Assembly: GCF_001689125.2 (NCBI RefSeq)
Contig: NZ_CP015405.2
Coordinates: forward strand, 3,788,501 to 3,852,500
Direction: 5' to 3'
Origin: Blautia pseudococcoides
Lineage (GTDB): Bacteria > Bacillota > Clostridia > Lachnospirales > Lachnospiraceae
Length of the DNA: 64,000 bases
The notes below the pieces were generated by a model that was given only the letters and a program-made list of their open reading frames with translations, was not told the origin of the DNA and ran no database searches. Position 1 is the first letter of the stretch. The number at the start of each line of letters is the position of its first letter. Below, in pieces: positions 22,099 through 30,186 of the stretch. The translations under genes were made by a program, and so were the position numbers.

Positions 22099-23124
22099 TT
22101 AATACTCCACAACACCGTAATATCTGCGTTCATCCGGATTGTGGTCCCTCACCACAGAAAAATAGTAACAGAACCATTCCAGAGGTACAAACATTACAAA
22201 AGGTGCCAAATCTGCATGGAGTCCCATGGCAAAATCCGCATAGTCCAGTACGATTGCCGTTCCCTTCCATCGCTCCACAAACTGAAGCGCCCTCTGTGTG
22301 ATTGCCCTGGATGAATCTGTGGGCAGTAAAAATAAAAACGGAACACCGGATTCCACGATTTCCAGAGGGCCGTGACGGAATTCACCGGCCTGTATCACGG
22401 CGCCGTGGGACCAGAGGAATTCCATGCCGGTAATGACGCCTTCCTTATAGGCAAGAGGTACCATAGAGCTGGCGGATACGGTGTAGAACCCTTTCAGGTT
22501 CCGAAGTGGTTTTGTCATTTCCAAAGCCTTCTCCTCAAAATGCTCAATATGATACCCAAGCACCTCCGGCAGAAGTTTCATATCCGACAGTATCTTTTCC
22601 ATGACTTCTGTGCTCTCCCCCCGTTCTAGGGCTATGCAGGCGATCAGGGTATAAAGTGCGGCAAGCTGGCACTCCCACATAGCCTCCGCATGGTAATCCA
22701 CCACATAGTCCGCCTCCATTCCCAGGGGATTGTCTTCCCTCTGATTGCACACTCCAACTGTCATGATCCCCTGTTTCCTGGCTTTTCTGAGCCCTTCTAC
22801 AATCTCCTCTGTTGTTCCTGACTGGGAAATAAAGACTGCCAGCATATTTTTATTCCCATAGACAGGCATGGAGTCTATAAACTCCCATCCTGTGTATGCA
22901 TTTACTGCCAGGGTTGTATATTTATCCGCCAGGTATTTTGCCGTACTTCCGGCAGCGCTGGAGCTGCCGCAGCCGATAAAGCAGATGCGCTCAACCCGTT
23001 TTTCTTTTATGTATGCCAGTATAGGCGCTGTCTTGGCATCCACTATTTCCAAAAAATCTGCCACTTCATTTTTCATATCTGCTGTCACTAAAAAATGAAC
23101 CTCTTCTTTGTTTAATCTTAACAT
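22099..23124 (-). CDS. SIS-domain sugar-phosphate deglycase (FrlB-like)
   Basis: A 341-residue cytoplasmic enzyme with two SIS domains. The phosphosugar loops read GCGSSSAAG (51-59) and FISQSGTTEE (98-107); EFRHGPLEIVE in the second half and the C-terminal RDHNPDERRYYGVVEY are typical of FrlB, which splits fructoselysine 6-phosphate into lysine and glucose 6-phosphate. Glucosamine-6-phosphate deaminase-type activity is the alternative. It is the last gene of an operon with a PfkB kinase and two GntR regulators. GGAAGAAAGCGT precedes the ATG. Confidence 0.85.
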   Translation of the reverse strand: MLRLNKEEVHFLVTADMKNEVADFLEIVDAKTAPILAYIKEKRVERICFIGCGSSSAAGSTAKYLADKYTTLAVNAYTGWEFIDSMPVYGNKNMLAVFISQSGTTEEIVEGLRKARKQGIMTVGVCNQREDNPLGMEADYVVDYHAEAMWECQLAALYTLIACIALERGESTEVMEKILSDMKLLPEVLGYHIEHFEEKALEMTKPLRNLKGFYTVSASSMVPLAYKEGVITGMEFLWSHGAVIQAGEFRHGPLEIVESGVPFLFLLPTDSSRAITQRALQFVERWKGTAIVLDYADFAMGLHADLAPFVMFVPLEWFCYYFSVVRDHNPDERRYYGVVEY

Positions 23125-23188
23125 ACGCTTTCTTCCTTTCTCTTTTTTCTATCATGCCCGGAGTAAGCCGGATATCTCCCCGCTGTTC

Positions 23189-23908
23189 CTACGGCTGCTT
23201 CAGTTCTATTTCCAGTTTCACTTTATCTGTCCTCATATAGGCCCTGCAGTATTCCACCACCCTTCCCTGCCTGTCATATGTCTGGAACGTAAAGAGAAAA
23301 ACACTGCTTCCCTCCGGTATTTCAAGCCATTTTGCCTCTTTTTTCCCCGCTTTTATGATGGTCACTTCCTGTCTGGACTCATGAAGCTCCACGCCCCTCT
23401 GTTCCATGATCTCATAGAGGGAAGAAGCTTCCGGATTGCAGGAGTGTACCTCTCCCAGAATATCTGCGGGGATATAAGTATATTCCACGGACACGGGAAG
23501 GTTATCGCCCAGGCGGAGACGCACGATCTCATGCACGCCCCGGCCCACTGCCTGTTCCTCCATATCTGAATACAGAGGCGCACAGGACAGCATTCTCCAT
23601 GCCAGGATCCTGCTGCCCGCCTTTCTTCCCTGTTCCTTCATGGTCTGGGTAAATCCGCAGAGGCGGCACACATCTCCTTTTCTTGGCACAGAGGACGCAA
23701 AGGTGCCGGCCCCCTGTTTTCTCTGTATAAGGCCTTCACTCTCCAGTATGGCAAGCGCCCGCCGCACAGTCAGACGGTTTACATAAAATTCTTTCGCCAA
23801 TTCCCGCTCTGAAGGCATTTTGCTGCCCAGCGGATATTCCCTGTTTTCTATTTTCTTTCGTATGGCCCCTGCTATGCGGGGGTACACAAATCGCTCGCCG
23901 CCCCCCAT
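23189..23908 (-). CDS. GntR-family regulator with UTRA domain (first copy)
   Basis: A 239-residue regulator. Winged helix at residues 8-75 (LGSKMPSERELAKEFYVNRLTVRRAL, GTFA) and a UTRA effector domain from about 90 to 235 (SVEYTYIP, EIMEQRGVELHESRQEVTI). UTRA domains bind phosphosugars or related metabolites. The ATG is one base after the kinase stop, so the two are translated from the same message. Probably senses the product of the kinase. Confidence 0.92.
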   Translation of the reverse strand: MGGGERFVYPRIAGAIRKKIENREYPLGSKMPSERELAKEFYVNRLTVRRALAILESEGLIQRKQGAGTFASSVPRKGDVCRLCGFTQTMKEQGRKAGSRILAWRMLSCAPLYSDMEEQAVGRGVHEIVRLRLGDNLPVSVEYTYIPADILGEVHSCNPEASSLYEIMEQRGVELHESRQEVTIIKAGKKEAKWLEIPEGSSVFLFTFQTYDRQGRVVEYCRAYMRTDKVKLEIELKQP

Positions 23909-23909
23909 A

Positions 23910-24689
23910 TTACCAGGCCCCGAAATGGCCGATCGTAAGAGCTGCTTTTTCCGCCCCGGCCTCCATACAGGTTTTCAGCGGTTCCCCCTCCAGGGCTTTG
24001 CTTAAAAATCCGGCAATATAGGAGTCTCCCGCTCCAAGCGTGTCCACCACATTTGTGCCTGTAATACCACAGGTGACAAACTCTTTTCCGTCATAGGCCA
24101 CACTGCCGTTTTCCCCCAATGTGGCAGTGACTAAGCCTGCCCCTTGTTCCTTCACACGTTTCAGAAGATCTCTGGTAAAGGCATTGTCCTTCTCACAGGA
24201 AAAAAAGGCATAGTCAAGATAGGGGGCTAATTTTTCTATCTTTTCCTCCCAGTACTTATTTGAAAAATCATAGGAAACTTTTACTTCAGGCGGCAGTTTG
24301 CCAAGACAGGCATCGCATTGTCCCCAGACCGCCATGTGTACGCAGTCAAAGCCTGCCAGATACTGCAGATCCTCACCGGACAGTTGAAACCCTTCCAAAA
24401 CATTCAGGAAATCCTCCCCGAATTTTCTGTCACCGTCCAGAAGTTCTATGTAAGTAACTGCGGTTTTTCCCTCTTTTCTCTGCATACGGATAGTTTCCAC
24501 CCCCTGCTCTCTCAGCTTTTCCTGCATCATGTCCCCAAAAGTATCTGTCCCGATCCATCCCAGATATGCGGTATCCATATCCAGCTGCCGCCCGTAGACA
24601 GCCACATTTACTGCGTTTCCGCCGGGATAGGCCCATCCCTGCCTCTCATAAAAATCCACGCAGTTATCACCGATCGCTGCCAGTCTCAT
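23910..24689 (-). CDS. PfkB-family sugar kinase (FrlD-like)
   Basis: A 259-residue kinase, short for the family as in fructoselysine 6-kinase. The N-terminal GGNAVNVA (23-30) and C-terminal DTLGAGDSYIAGF (216-228, catalytic Asp222) motifs are intact. With the FrlB-like SIS enzyme it should phosphorylate a glycated amine, such as fructoselysine, before cleavage. TTAGGAGG sits before the ATG and directly abuts the dispersed repeat at 24700-24822. Confidence 0.87.
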   Translation of the reverse strand: MRLAAIGDNCVDFYERQGWAYPGGNAVNVAVYGRQLDMDTAYLGWIGTDTFGDMMQEKLREQGVETIRMQRKEGKTAVTYIELLDGDRKFGEDFLNVLEGFQLSGEDLQYLAGFDCVHMAVWGQCDACLGKLPPEVKVSYDFSNKYWEEKIEKLAPYLDYAFFSCEKDNAFTRDLLKRVKEQGAGLVTATLGENGSVAYDGKEFVTCGITGTNVVDTLGAGDSYIAGFLSKALEGEPLKTCMEAGAEKAALTIGHFGAW

Positions 24690-24699
24690 ATTCTTCCTC

Positions 24700-24822
24700 C
24701 TAACTGTTCTGCACCCTCACAGCCACCAGCAAAGATCCATGCACAATCGCCTTGGGCGATGGGATTTTTGCCTGGCTGCCGAACGGTCAGCGCAGTACAT
24801 GCGCAGACCTGCTGCATCGTTC
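24700..24822 (+). repeat. Dispersed intergenic repeat, copy A
   Basis: This segment shares ordered blocks with copy B at 47337-47466: TAACTGTTC, CCATGCA, AATCGCCTT, GGC, CTGGCTGC, GTCAGCGCAG and GCAGAC, in the same order and with similar spacing. It fills the gap between the GntR and PfkB genes and touches the GntR stop. Confidence 0.65.
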
Positions 24823-25531
24823 ATGCCTCCATCCTTAAAATACTGGTGAACCTGCATCTGTCACCTCTTGTAAGGGAGCAGGCATACTCCACCTTATGTC
24901 CATCCTGATCAAATGCCCGCATTTCCATCACTGCCAGCGCATCCCCCTGGCTGCATTTCAGAAGCTTTGCCTCCTCCTCCTCGGCCGCCCTCACAGTCAT
25001 GGTCTGTTTTCCCTGTATCAGGTGAATCCTGTATTCTTCTTCCAAAAGACAGTACAGAGAGCCGCCCAGCGGCTTACTTTCCAGTTCCGGAACAAGATAA
25101 GCGGGAATGTGGGAGATTTCCAGGGCTGCTGTCTCCCGGTCCGCCTTGCGGAGACGGACAATCTCTGTGATATCCGCCCAAGAGGGCAGACCGAATTCCT
25201 CTGCCAGTGTATATCCCGCCGGAATCACACGGCAGGACAGCACTTTCGTGGTTACTGTACTTCCATTTTGCTGTGCCATCTGGGAAAAAGACTCAAAACG
25301 TTCCATATTTCTGAGTATCTTCCTCTTTGCCGCAAATGTACCGACGCCTTTTACACTGTACACAATCCCTTCCTCCTTCAGACGTTCCAGCGCAGCCCGC
25401 ACAGTTCCTTTCTGCACACCGAACTGTCCTGCCAGTTCCTCATTAGAGGGAAGCCGTTCTCCTTCTTTTATATGGGCGCTCTCTATGTACGCCCTGATCT
25501 TGTCCGACAGATAAAACCTGTCCCGGTGCAT
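24821..25531 (-). CDS. GntR-family regulator with UTRA domain (second copy)
   Basis: A 236-residue regulator, first gene of the operon. Winged helix EGERLPSNEELAGQFGVQKG then TVRAALERLKEEGIV, and a UTRA domain from about 85. It is only distantly similar to the UTRA regulator two genes downstream, so they likely sense different ligands or bind different sites. GAAGGAGGG precedes the ATG. Probably controls its own promoter at 25583-25611. Confidence 0.92.
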   Translation of the reverse strand: MHRDRFYLSDKIRAYIESAHIKEGERLPSNEELAGQFGVQKGTVRAALERLKEEGIVYSVKGVGTFAAKRKILRNMERFESFSQMAQQNGSTVTTKVLSCRVIPAGYTLAEEFGLPSWADITEIVRLRKADRETAALEISHIPAYLVPELESKPLGGSLYCLLEEEYRIHLIQGKQTMTVRAAEEEEAKLLKCSQGDALAVMEMRAFDQDGHKVEYACSLTRGDRCRFTSILRMEA

Positions 25532-25549
25532 GAAATCCCTCCTTCACTA

Positions 25550-25578
25550 TGTATACCAATCATATATTTCTCTATACC
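25550..25578. promoter_or_regulatory. Candidate GntR operator half-sites
   Basis: TGTATACC and TCTATACC are 21 bases apart, just downstream of the promoter and before the GntR start; TATACC resembles half of UTRA-regulator sites of the TGGTATAGACCA type. Confidence 0.4.
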
Positions 25579-25582
25579 GCAG

Positions 25583-25611
25583 ACTATACACAAAAAAAAG
25601 GAAAACAGCAA
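25583..25611 (-). promoter_or_regulatory. Promoter of the fructoselysine-type operon
   Basis: TTGCTG, a 17-base spacer and TATAGT on the minus strand, about 45 bases before the GntR start. The rest of the gap (25612-25909) holds no gene, only AT-rich DNA and two hairpins. Confidence 0.65.
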
Positions 25612-25735
25612 GAGCAGACGAAAAATATAGTGAATCTGCATAGTAAATGGGTTTTTACTTACCTATATAAATGGGTGTTGGGAAATTTAGATAATATTTT
25701 TTGAGGCGGTAAAAGAATTTACTTTACAGTTGAAT

Positions 25736-25767
25736 GGGGGCCGCTGTGTAGTGTACCAGCGTCCCCC
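25736..25767. repeat. GC-rich hairpin
   Basis: GGGGGCCGCTG and CAGCGTCCCCC pair except for one position around a 10-base loop. It may end transcription from either side but lacks a long T-run. Confidence 0.4.
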
Positions 25768-25846
25768 TGCATGACCTTTTAGATAATGATCACTCTTACT
25801 TCACATCCTTATTTTTAAATGCTTTATCCTTAAGATCAGTATTCCT

Positions 25847-25903
25847 ATGGGCTTAGGTATATATGGTGCTCTGACTAAACCATATATGGTATCTGAAGCC
25901 CAT
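25847..25903. repeat. Inverted repeat just after the SEDS-like gene
   Basis: ATGGGCTT and AAGCCCAT flank an inner pair (ATATATGGT / ACCATATAT), giving a 57-base hairpin 6 bases beyond the stop. Either a terminator without T-run or the end of a small mobile repeat. Confidence 0.45.
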
Positions 25904-25909
25904 CCTCTG

Positions 25910-27139
25910 TCAGGCCGCTCTCTTAGTAGGCATCTCCGACTTTGGCAGGACTTTATCGTGTCTATGCATATGAAGAAACGTCCCCACAAGAACATAATAG
26001 ATGTAGACCGCACACCCGTTACTGTATCCGTTAACAGAGAAAAACGGAAAATACACCTGGTTTATATCGCCAAATCCCATCATAGCCAGCACAGAATTCA
26101 AAACCATCATAACAAACGCGGCCAGTACACCAGTACATATAATATTGCAGTATTGGTTGGTCAGTTTTCTGATATCATGCAGCATCCACAGAAATACACC
26201 CACTATAAGCAATATCATTAAAAAGATTCCCCAAATACCTGCACTGCCCAACATCCGCATCAGGATTCCCGGCGTATCATCCAGCTCCATGTATGCCCGG
26301 ACGCTGCGCATAACCAAATGGTCTTTGCATCCTTTATATATGATTCCGGCTCCAATGAGAGACAGCACTACAGGAACACTCCAGATTTTTATGAGAAACT
26401 CCCGTCTCTTGATGTGAAACCAGCCTCTTCGCACTGCTATTGTGAGAATCAGTACATGGGTCAATATGATCGAAAATGTATAAAAGAATTCCCCCGGAAT
26501 CACGCTGAGGAGACACACAATCCCGGCAATACCTAAAAGCCGGTGTACTTCACCATATCCCCCTTTTCGATAATAGAAGGTCAGCAGGCCAAAACCTGGG
26601 GCTGTGCCAAACAGCATACTCTGATAGGCTGTGTCTGTGATATAAAACCCGGTGCCCTTGAAGGGGCCGCTGAAAATGCTCAGCACTAAAAACACACCGC
26701 TAAATATAAAAAAAAGCAGCCAAAGCTGATATGGCCTGGAGAAATATTCTTCCATGTACTTTCCAAAAGAAAACAACAGCAGAAAGAAAATCCCCATTCC
26801 CCGCCACATGATCAGATTTCTCCCCAGCACATCACCTAAACTGCTGCCAAAATACGCCAACACCAGAACCATCATCAGCAGATCTATCCCTATAAAAAAC
26901 AGCAAAAGCTTTACATCCAGCCGGGTCCTGTGCACCTTGTCAAGCTCTATGCCTGTCTCCACCGGGTCGCCCATCTCTTTTACTGCTCTTTCCACTGCCT
27001 CTTCCCGGCTCATCCCCTTTTTCCGGAAATATTCTGTATCCTCCTCCATATGCCCCAGCAGTTCCAGTCTGATATCTTCCCAGATACTTTTACAGTGGAT
27101 CTGCTCTTCCACAAGTTTCAGATATTCATGAACCTTCAT
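25910..27139 (-). CDS. HAAS-domain membrane protein with SEDS (FtsW/RodA)-like region
   Basis: A 409-residue protein. Residues 1-70 form the cytoplasmic helical prefix seen beside PadR regulators (EYLKLVEEQIHC, ELLGHMEEDTEYFRKKGMSREEAVERAV, GDPVETG). Nine or ten membrane segments follow. The end (GFGDINQVYFPFFSVNGYSNGC, spread over about 355-378) is a degenerate match to the FtsW/RodA/SpoVE pore motif. The frame is open to 27307, but GGGAGGG before ATG 27139 and the domain start decide; it overlaps padR by 14 bases. Peptidoglycan-synthesis activity is unproven and key residues look altered. Confidence 0.65.
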   Translation of the reverse strand: MKVHEYLKLVEEQIHCKSIWEDIRLELLGHMEEDTEYFRKKGMSREEAVERAVKEMGDPVETGIELDKVHRTRLDVKLLLFFIGIDLLMMVLVLAYFGSSLGDVLGRNLIMWRGMGIFFLLLFSFGKYMEEYFSRPYQLWLLFFIFSGVFLVLSIFSGPFKGTGFYITDTAYQSMLFGTAPGFGLLTFYYRKGGYGEVHRLLGIAGIVCLLSVIPGEFFYTFSIILTHVLILTIAVRRGWFHIKRREFLIKIWSVPVVLSLIGAGIIYKGCKDHLVMRSVRAYMELDDTPGILMRMLGSAGIWGIFLMILLIVGVFLWMLHDIRKLTNQYCNIICTGVLAAFVMMVLNSVLAMMGFGDINQVYFPFFSVNGYSNGCAVYIYYVLVGTFLHMHRHDKVLPKSEMPTKRAA

Positions 27140-27476
27140 AGGCCGGCCCTCCCAGTACGCGTCTGACTGCCGTCTCGTACGTCTCCCACTCTTCCTTTTT
27201 CCCGTCCAGATGTTTGCGGCCTTTTTTTGTGATCCTGTAGTATTTTCTTGTCTTTTTGCCCGCTTCCTTCTCATAGGACTCCAGAAATCCCTTTTCCTCC
27301 AGCCCATGGAGAAGGGGATAAAGTGTCCCTGCCCTCAGTTCAAATACATTCTGTGACCTGTCTCTCAGTGTCTCTATCATTTCATATCCATACATTTCAC
27401 GCTCTGAGAGAAGCTGAAGAAGCAGAAGCGTTGTGCTGCCTGACAGCAGACTTTTATCCGGTTTGTTTGATCCCAT
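27126..27476 (-). CDS. PadR-family transcriptional regulator
   Basis: A 116-residue regulator. Winged helix with LLLLQLLSEREMYGYEMIETL, RAGTLYPLLHGLEEKGFL and KTRKYYRITKKGRKHL, the standard PadR-s2 layout. The start at 27476 has AAAGGAGG upstream and shares its A with the stop of the small upstream peptide (TGATG). PadR proteins beside HAAS-domain membrane proteins often repress their own operon; the palindrome at 27685-27718 is a likely site. Confidence 0.93.
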   Translation of the reverse strand: MGSNKPDKSLLSGSTTLLLLQLLSEREMYGYEMIETLRDRSQNVFELRAGTLYPLLHGLEEKGFLESYEKEAGKKTRKYYRITKKGRKHLDGKKEEWETYETAVRRVLGGPAYEGS

Positions 27477-27622
27477 CACGGTTCCTCCTTTCTGACAGCA
27501 CTGCTCTTCCCGTATAATACCCGCATTCCGAAAGTCAAACCGGTATCTGCCAATAGCCCCATTCCTATGCATAAGGCTGCAATACTCAGTATGATCTCTC
27601 CTCCCCTGGTTTTCATAAACAT
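27476..27622 (-). CDS. Small membrane peptide translationally coupled to padR
   Basis: A 48-residue frame (46 if the second ATG at 27616 is used) with a run of six G residues just upstream. It reads MFMKTRGGEIILSIAAL and continues with hydrophobic CIGMGLLADTGLTF, then a charged tail ending VRKEEP. That gives a basic N-terminus, one membrane span and a hydrophilic end. Its stop overlaps the padR ATG as TGATG. No family recognised. The arrangement promoter, small membrane peptide, padR, HAAS/SEDS protein suggests a real gene rather than a leader accident, but only comparison can show this. Confidence 0.6.
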   Translation of the reverse strand: MFMKTRGGEIILSIAALCIGMGLLADTGLTFGMRVLYGKSSAVRKEEP

Positions 27623-27684
27623 CAACCCCCCTTCTAAAAAACCCCGGACTAAAACAAAGTCCTGATCATGCCTCCAACATCTAC

Positions 27685-27718
27685 TATATAGATTATCTAT
27701 ATATCGTTCATCTATATA
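27685..27718. promoter_or_regulatory. Likely PadR operator
   Basis: TATATAGAT-T-ATCTATATA is a perfect 9-base-arm palindrome (27685-27703); a third half-site ATCTATATA follows at 27710-27718, 15 bases on. The cluster begins inside the -10 element and covers the transcription start. Confidence 0.6.
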
Positions 27719-27744
27719 ATACTACCCTTCCCTTCCTCTGTAAA
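27716..27744 (-). promoter_or_regulatory. Promoter of the padR operon
   Basis: TTTACA, a 17-base spacer and TATTAT on the minus strand; about 90 bases before the small membrane peptide. Confidence 0.7.
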
Positions 27745-27819
27745 GACTTTCTGTCAGCTTTTTCAAAATATATAACTTTTATGCTGCGGTTCACAGACTC
27801 ATGCTTTGCCAGGCCTTTT

Positions 27820-28710
27820 TTATTTCAGTCTGTTTTTCCTGTATCCCAGTGGTGTATCCCCCATTTTCTTTTTAAATTCCGTAATATAATAGCTTACCGT
27901 ACTGAAACCCGTCATCTCCGCCACCTCTGAAATGTTTAAATCTTTCTTGTCCAAGAGCTCCATGCTCCGTGACAGCCGGTATTCCAGCAGATACTCCCAT
28001 GGCGTCATATGTACCATCTTTTTAAAAAACCGGCAGCACTCTCCTTTGCTGATATGCGCAGAAGCCGCAAGCTGGTCCAGTGTGAATTTCTCCCTGTAAT
28101 GTTCATGCAGAAAATTAAGGAGCACTGCTGTTCGCTGCTGCTCCTGTTCGCTGCAGTCAACTTTCCCGCTGCTGTCAGACAAGTTCTCACATAAAGACAG
28201 CCATAATTGTTGCAAATGCCTGCATATACACAGCTCCCTATGTTCCGTAACCTCCCTGAACCCGGCAAACAGGCCTTCCAAATGCGCCGCTGCCTCCCGC
28301 TCCCAGGATTTCCCCGTATCCGCAAAATGATAAAAGGGCTGCGCTGCAAATGTCCTGTAATATTCCTCATAAAAATAACTGCCTTTATACCCATACAGCA
28401 GAACCGGGTCAAAAATAATGGTACGGTATCTGGCTATCTTCCCCGCCCCTTTTTTAACCATGTGAAGTGCATGAGGCAGGATCAAAAAAACGTCACCTGC
28501 CCTCAAACTGATCTTCTTCTCCAAAACCTGCACTTCAGCCTCCCCCTCCAGAATCTGAGAAATTTCCACTTCCCTCTGCTTGTGCCAGTTCACAAAATTG
28601 TTGGCATACTCATCCAAATCATCGTAGAAGATCTCCGCGGGAAAAGAATAGGTGCCAAATGAAAGCGTAGAACAAAGCTCTTTGTCGACCGGAATACATT
28701 TCTCTGCCAT
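27820..28710 (-). CDS. AraC-family transcriptional regulator
   Basis: A 296-residue regulator. An N-terminal cupin-like sensor domain (EISQILEGEAEVQV, LRAGDVFLILPHALHMV) and two C-terminal helix-turn-helices (FTLDQLAASAHISKGEC and NISEVAEMTGFSTVSYYITE). The frame opens with a TTG at 28740 without a ribosome site; ATG 28710 has GAGGAAATGT and is preferred. Divergent from the MATE gene, 115 bases apart, so it probably controls that gene. Confidence 0.9.
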   Translation of the reverse strand: MAEKCIPVDKELCSTLSFGTYSFPAEIFYDDLDEYANNFVNWHKQREVEISQILEGEAEVQVLEKKISLRAGDVFLILPHALHMVKKGAGKIARYRTIIFDPVLLYGYKGSYFYEEYYRTFAAQPFYHFADTGKSWEREAAAHLEGLFAGFREVTEHRELCICRHLQQLWLSLCENLSDSSGKVDCSEQEQQRTAVLLNFLHEHYREKFTLDQLAASAHISKGECCRFFKKMVHMTPWEYLLEYRLSRSMELLDKKDLNISEVAEMTGFSTVSYYITEFKKKMGDTPLGYRKNRLK

Positions 28711-28732
28711 ACATTTCCTCTTTTCATCAATA

Positions 28733-28773
28733 TTTTGCAATTTTTAACAGATATTTTTAAAGCTTTTTGCAAT
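28733..28773. promoter_or_regulatory. Direct repeats TTTTGCAAT in the AraC/MATE gap
   Basis: TTTTGCAAT occurs at 28733-28741 and 28765-28773, 32 bases apart (about three helical turns), as expected for AraC-type half-sites. Confidence 0.45.
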
Positions 28774-28825
28774 AAAAGTTAATATAATTATATCTATAAA
28801 TGTATATTTGCACAAGGAGACAACA

Positions 28826-30166
28826 TTGAAAATAAAAGATGATTTTCTCAAAGCCCTGATTTTTATTACCTTTCCAATTGTATTGCAGAGCCTGCTTACC
28901 ACGGCTGTGGGTTCGGCTGATGTTTTAATGCTTAGTTATGTCAACCAGACATCCCTCTCTGCCGTTTCCCTTGCCAATCAGGTCCAATTTGTCCTGAATC
29001 TGGTGTATGTGGGGCTGCGGACAGGAACCACTGCCATGACTGCCCAGTATTGGGGAAAACATGACACTGCCTCCATCCGCCGGCTCACCCTGGTTGTGCT
29101 CCGTTTTTCCATGGGTGTTTCCCTGCTCTTTTTCATCCTGGCCTTTTTTATGCCCACACAGCTTATGCATATCTTTACCTCAGACCCGGATTTGATTCAA
29201 ACAGGGGCGGAATATCTGCGGATCATAGCTTTCGCCTACCTCTTTATGGGCGTGTCTCAGATTTACCTGTGTATACTGAAATCCATCCAGCAGGTGGGAA
29301 GGAGCGCTGCCATCGGTTCTGTCACACTGGCAGCCAATGTATTCTTAAATGCAGTATTTATCTTCGGTTTATTTGGATTTCCAAAACTTGGCGTAACCGG
29401 AGTTGCCATTTCTACCGTCATATCCAGGGCGGCGGAGCTGGGTCTGTGCGCGCTGGACGCAGGCCTGATCAAAAAAATACATCTTTCACGGGATGATTTT
29501 CACGATGCGGGCAGTGTTCTCACAAAGAACTTTCTCCGGTATTCCCTTCCGGTCACTGCGGAAGGCTTTGTATGGGGAGGCGCCACTGCTGTCCTCTCTG
29601 CTATCATGGGACATCTTGGCTCTGACATTGTGGCTGCCAACTCTGTGGCTTCTGTGGTACAGGGACTTGCTACTGTGGTATGTTTTGGTTTTGCGGAGGG
29701 CGGCGCTGTGCTGCTTGGCAAGGAACTGGGACAAAGTAATTATAGAAAGGCTGAGAGAGATGCCTCAAAGCTTATAAAGGCTGCGCTCATAAGCGGCCTG
29801 GCCGGTGCTGTACTCATGCTCCTTTTAAAACCCCTGGTGACAGGGATCGTCCGCCTCTCCCCCCAGGCCCTGACGGACCTGAACAACATGTATCTGCTGC
29901 TGGCCTTAAACGCTGTACTTTCCTCTTTTACCAACACTGCCATCTGCGGCATTTTCTGTGCCGGAGGGGATACGAAATTTGGTCTGTACTGTGATTTCTT
30001 TGTAATGTGGTGTTATTCCGTACTGATAGGTTTGTTCCTGGGCTTTGTCTGGAAGCTTCCTCCGGTAACGGTTTACATAATTATGAATCTGCATGAACTG
30101 GTCAAGACGCCGTTCGTCCTGAAACATTATAAGGGCAAAAAATGGCTGAAAAATATAACTATTTAA
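28826..30166 (+). CDS. MATE-family efflux protein
   Basis: A 446-residue membrane protein with twelve segments in two MATE halves (LLTTAVGSADVLMLSYV; GFAEGGAVLLGKELGQ). The start is a TTG at 28826 with AAGGAG 6 bases upstream; an earlier TTG at 28808 lacks a site. Different subtype from the MATE at 12937-14304. The O-acetyltransferase gene follows after 20 bases. Likely an exporter of small toxic or signalling compounds under the divergent AraC regulator. Confidence 0.9.
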   Translation: MKIKDDFLKALIFITFPIVLQSLLTTAVGSADVLMLSYVNQTSLSAVSLANQVQFVLNLVYVGLRTGTTAMTAQYWGKHDTASIRRLTLVVLRFSMGVSLLFFILAFFMPTQLMHIFTSDPDLIQTGAEYLRIIAFAYLFMGVSQIYLCILKSIQQVGRSAAIGSVTLAANVFLNAVFIFGLFGFPKLGVTGVAISTVISRAAELGLCALDAGLIKKIHLSRDDFHDAGSVLTKNFLRYSLPVTAEGFVWGGATAVLSAIMGHLGSDIVAANSVASVVQGLATVVCFGFAEGGAVLLGKELGQSNYRKAERDASKLIKAALISGLAGAVLMLLLKPLVTGIVRLSPQALTDLNNMYLLLALNAVLSSFTNTAICGIFCAGGDTKFGLYCDFFVMWCYSVLIGLFLGFVWKLPPVTVYIIMNLHELVKTPFVLKHYKGKKWLKNITI

Positions 30167-30186
30167 TATCAAGGAGGAAATATCCC

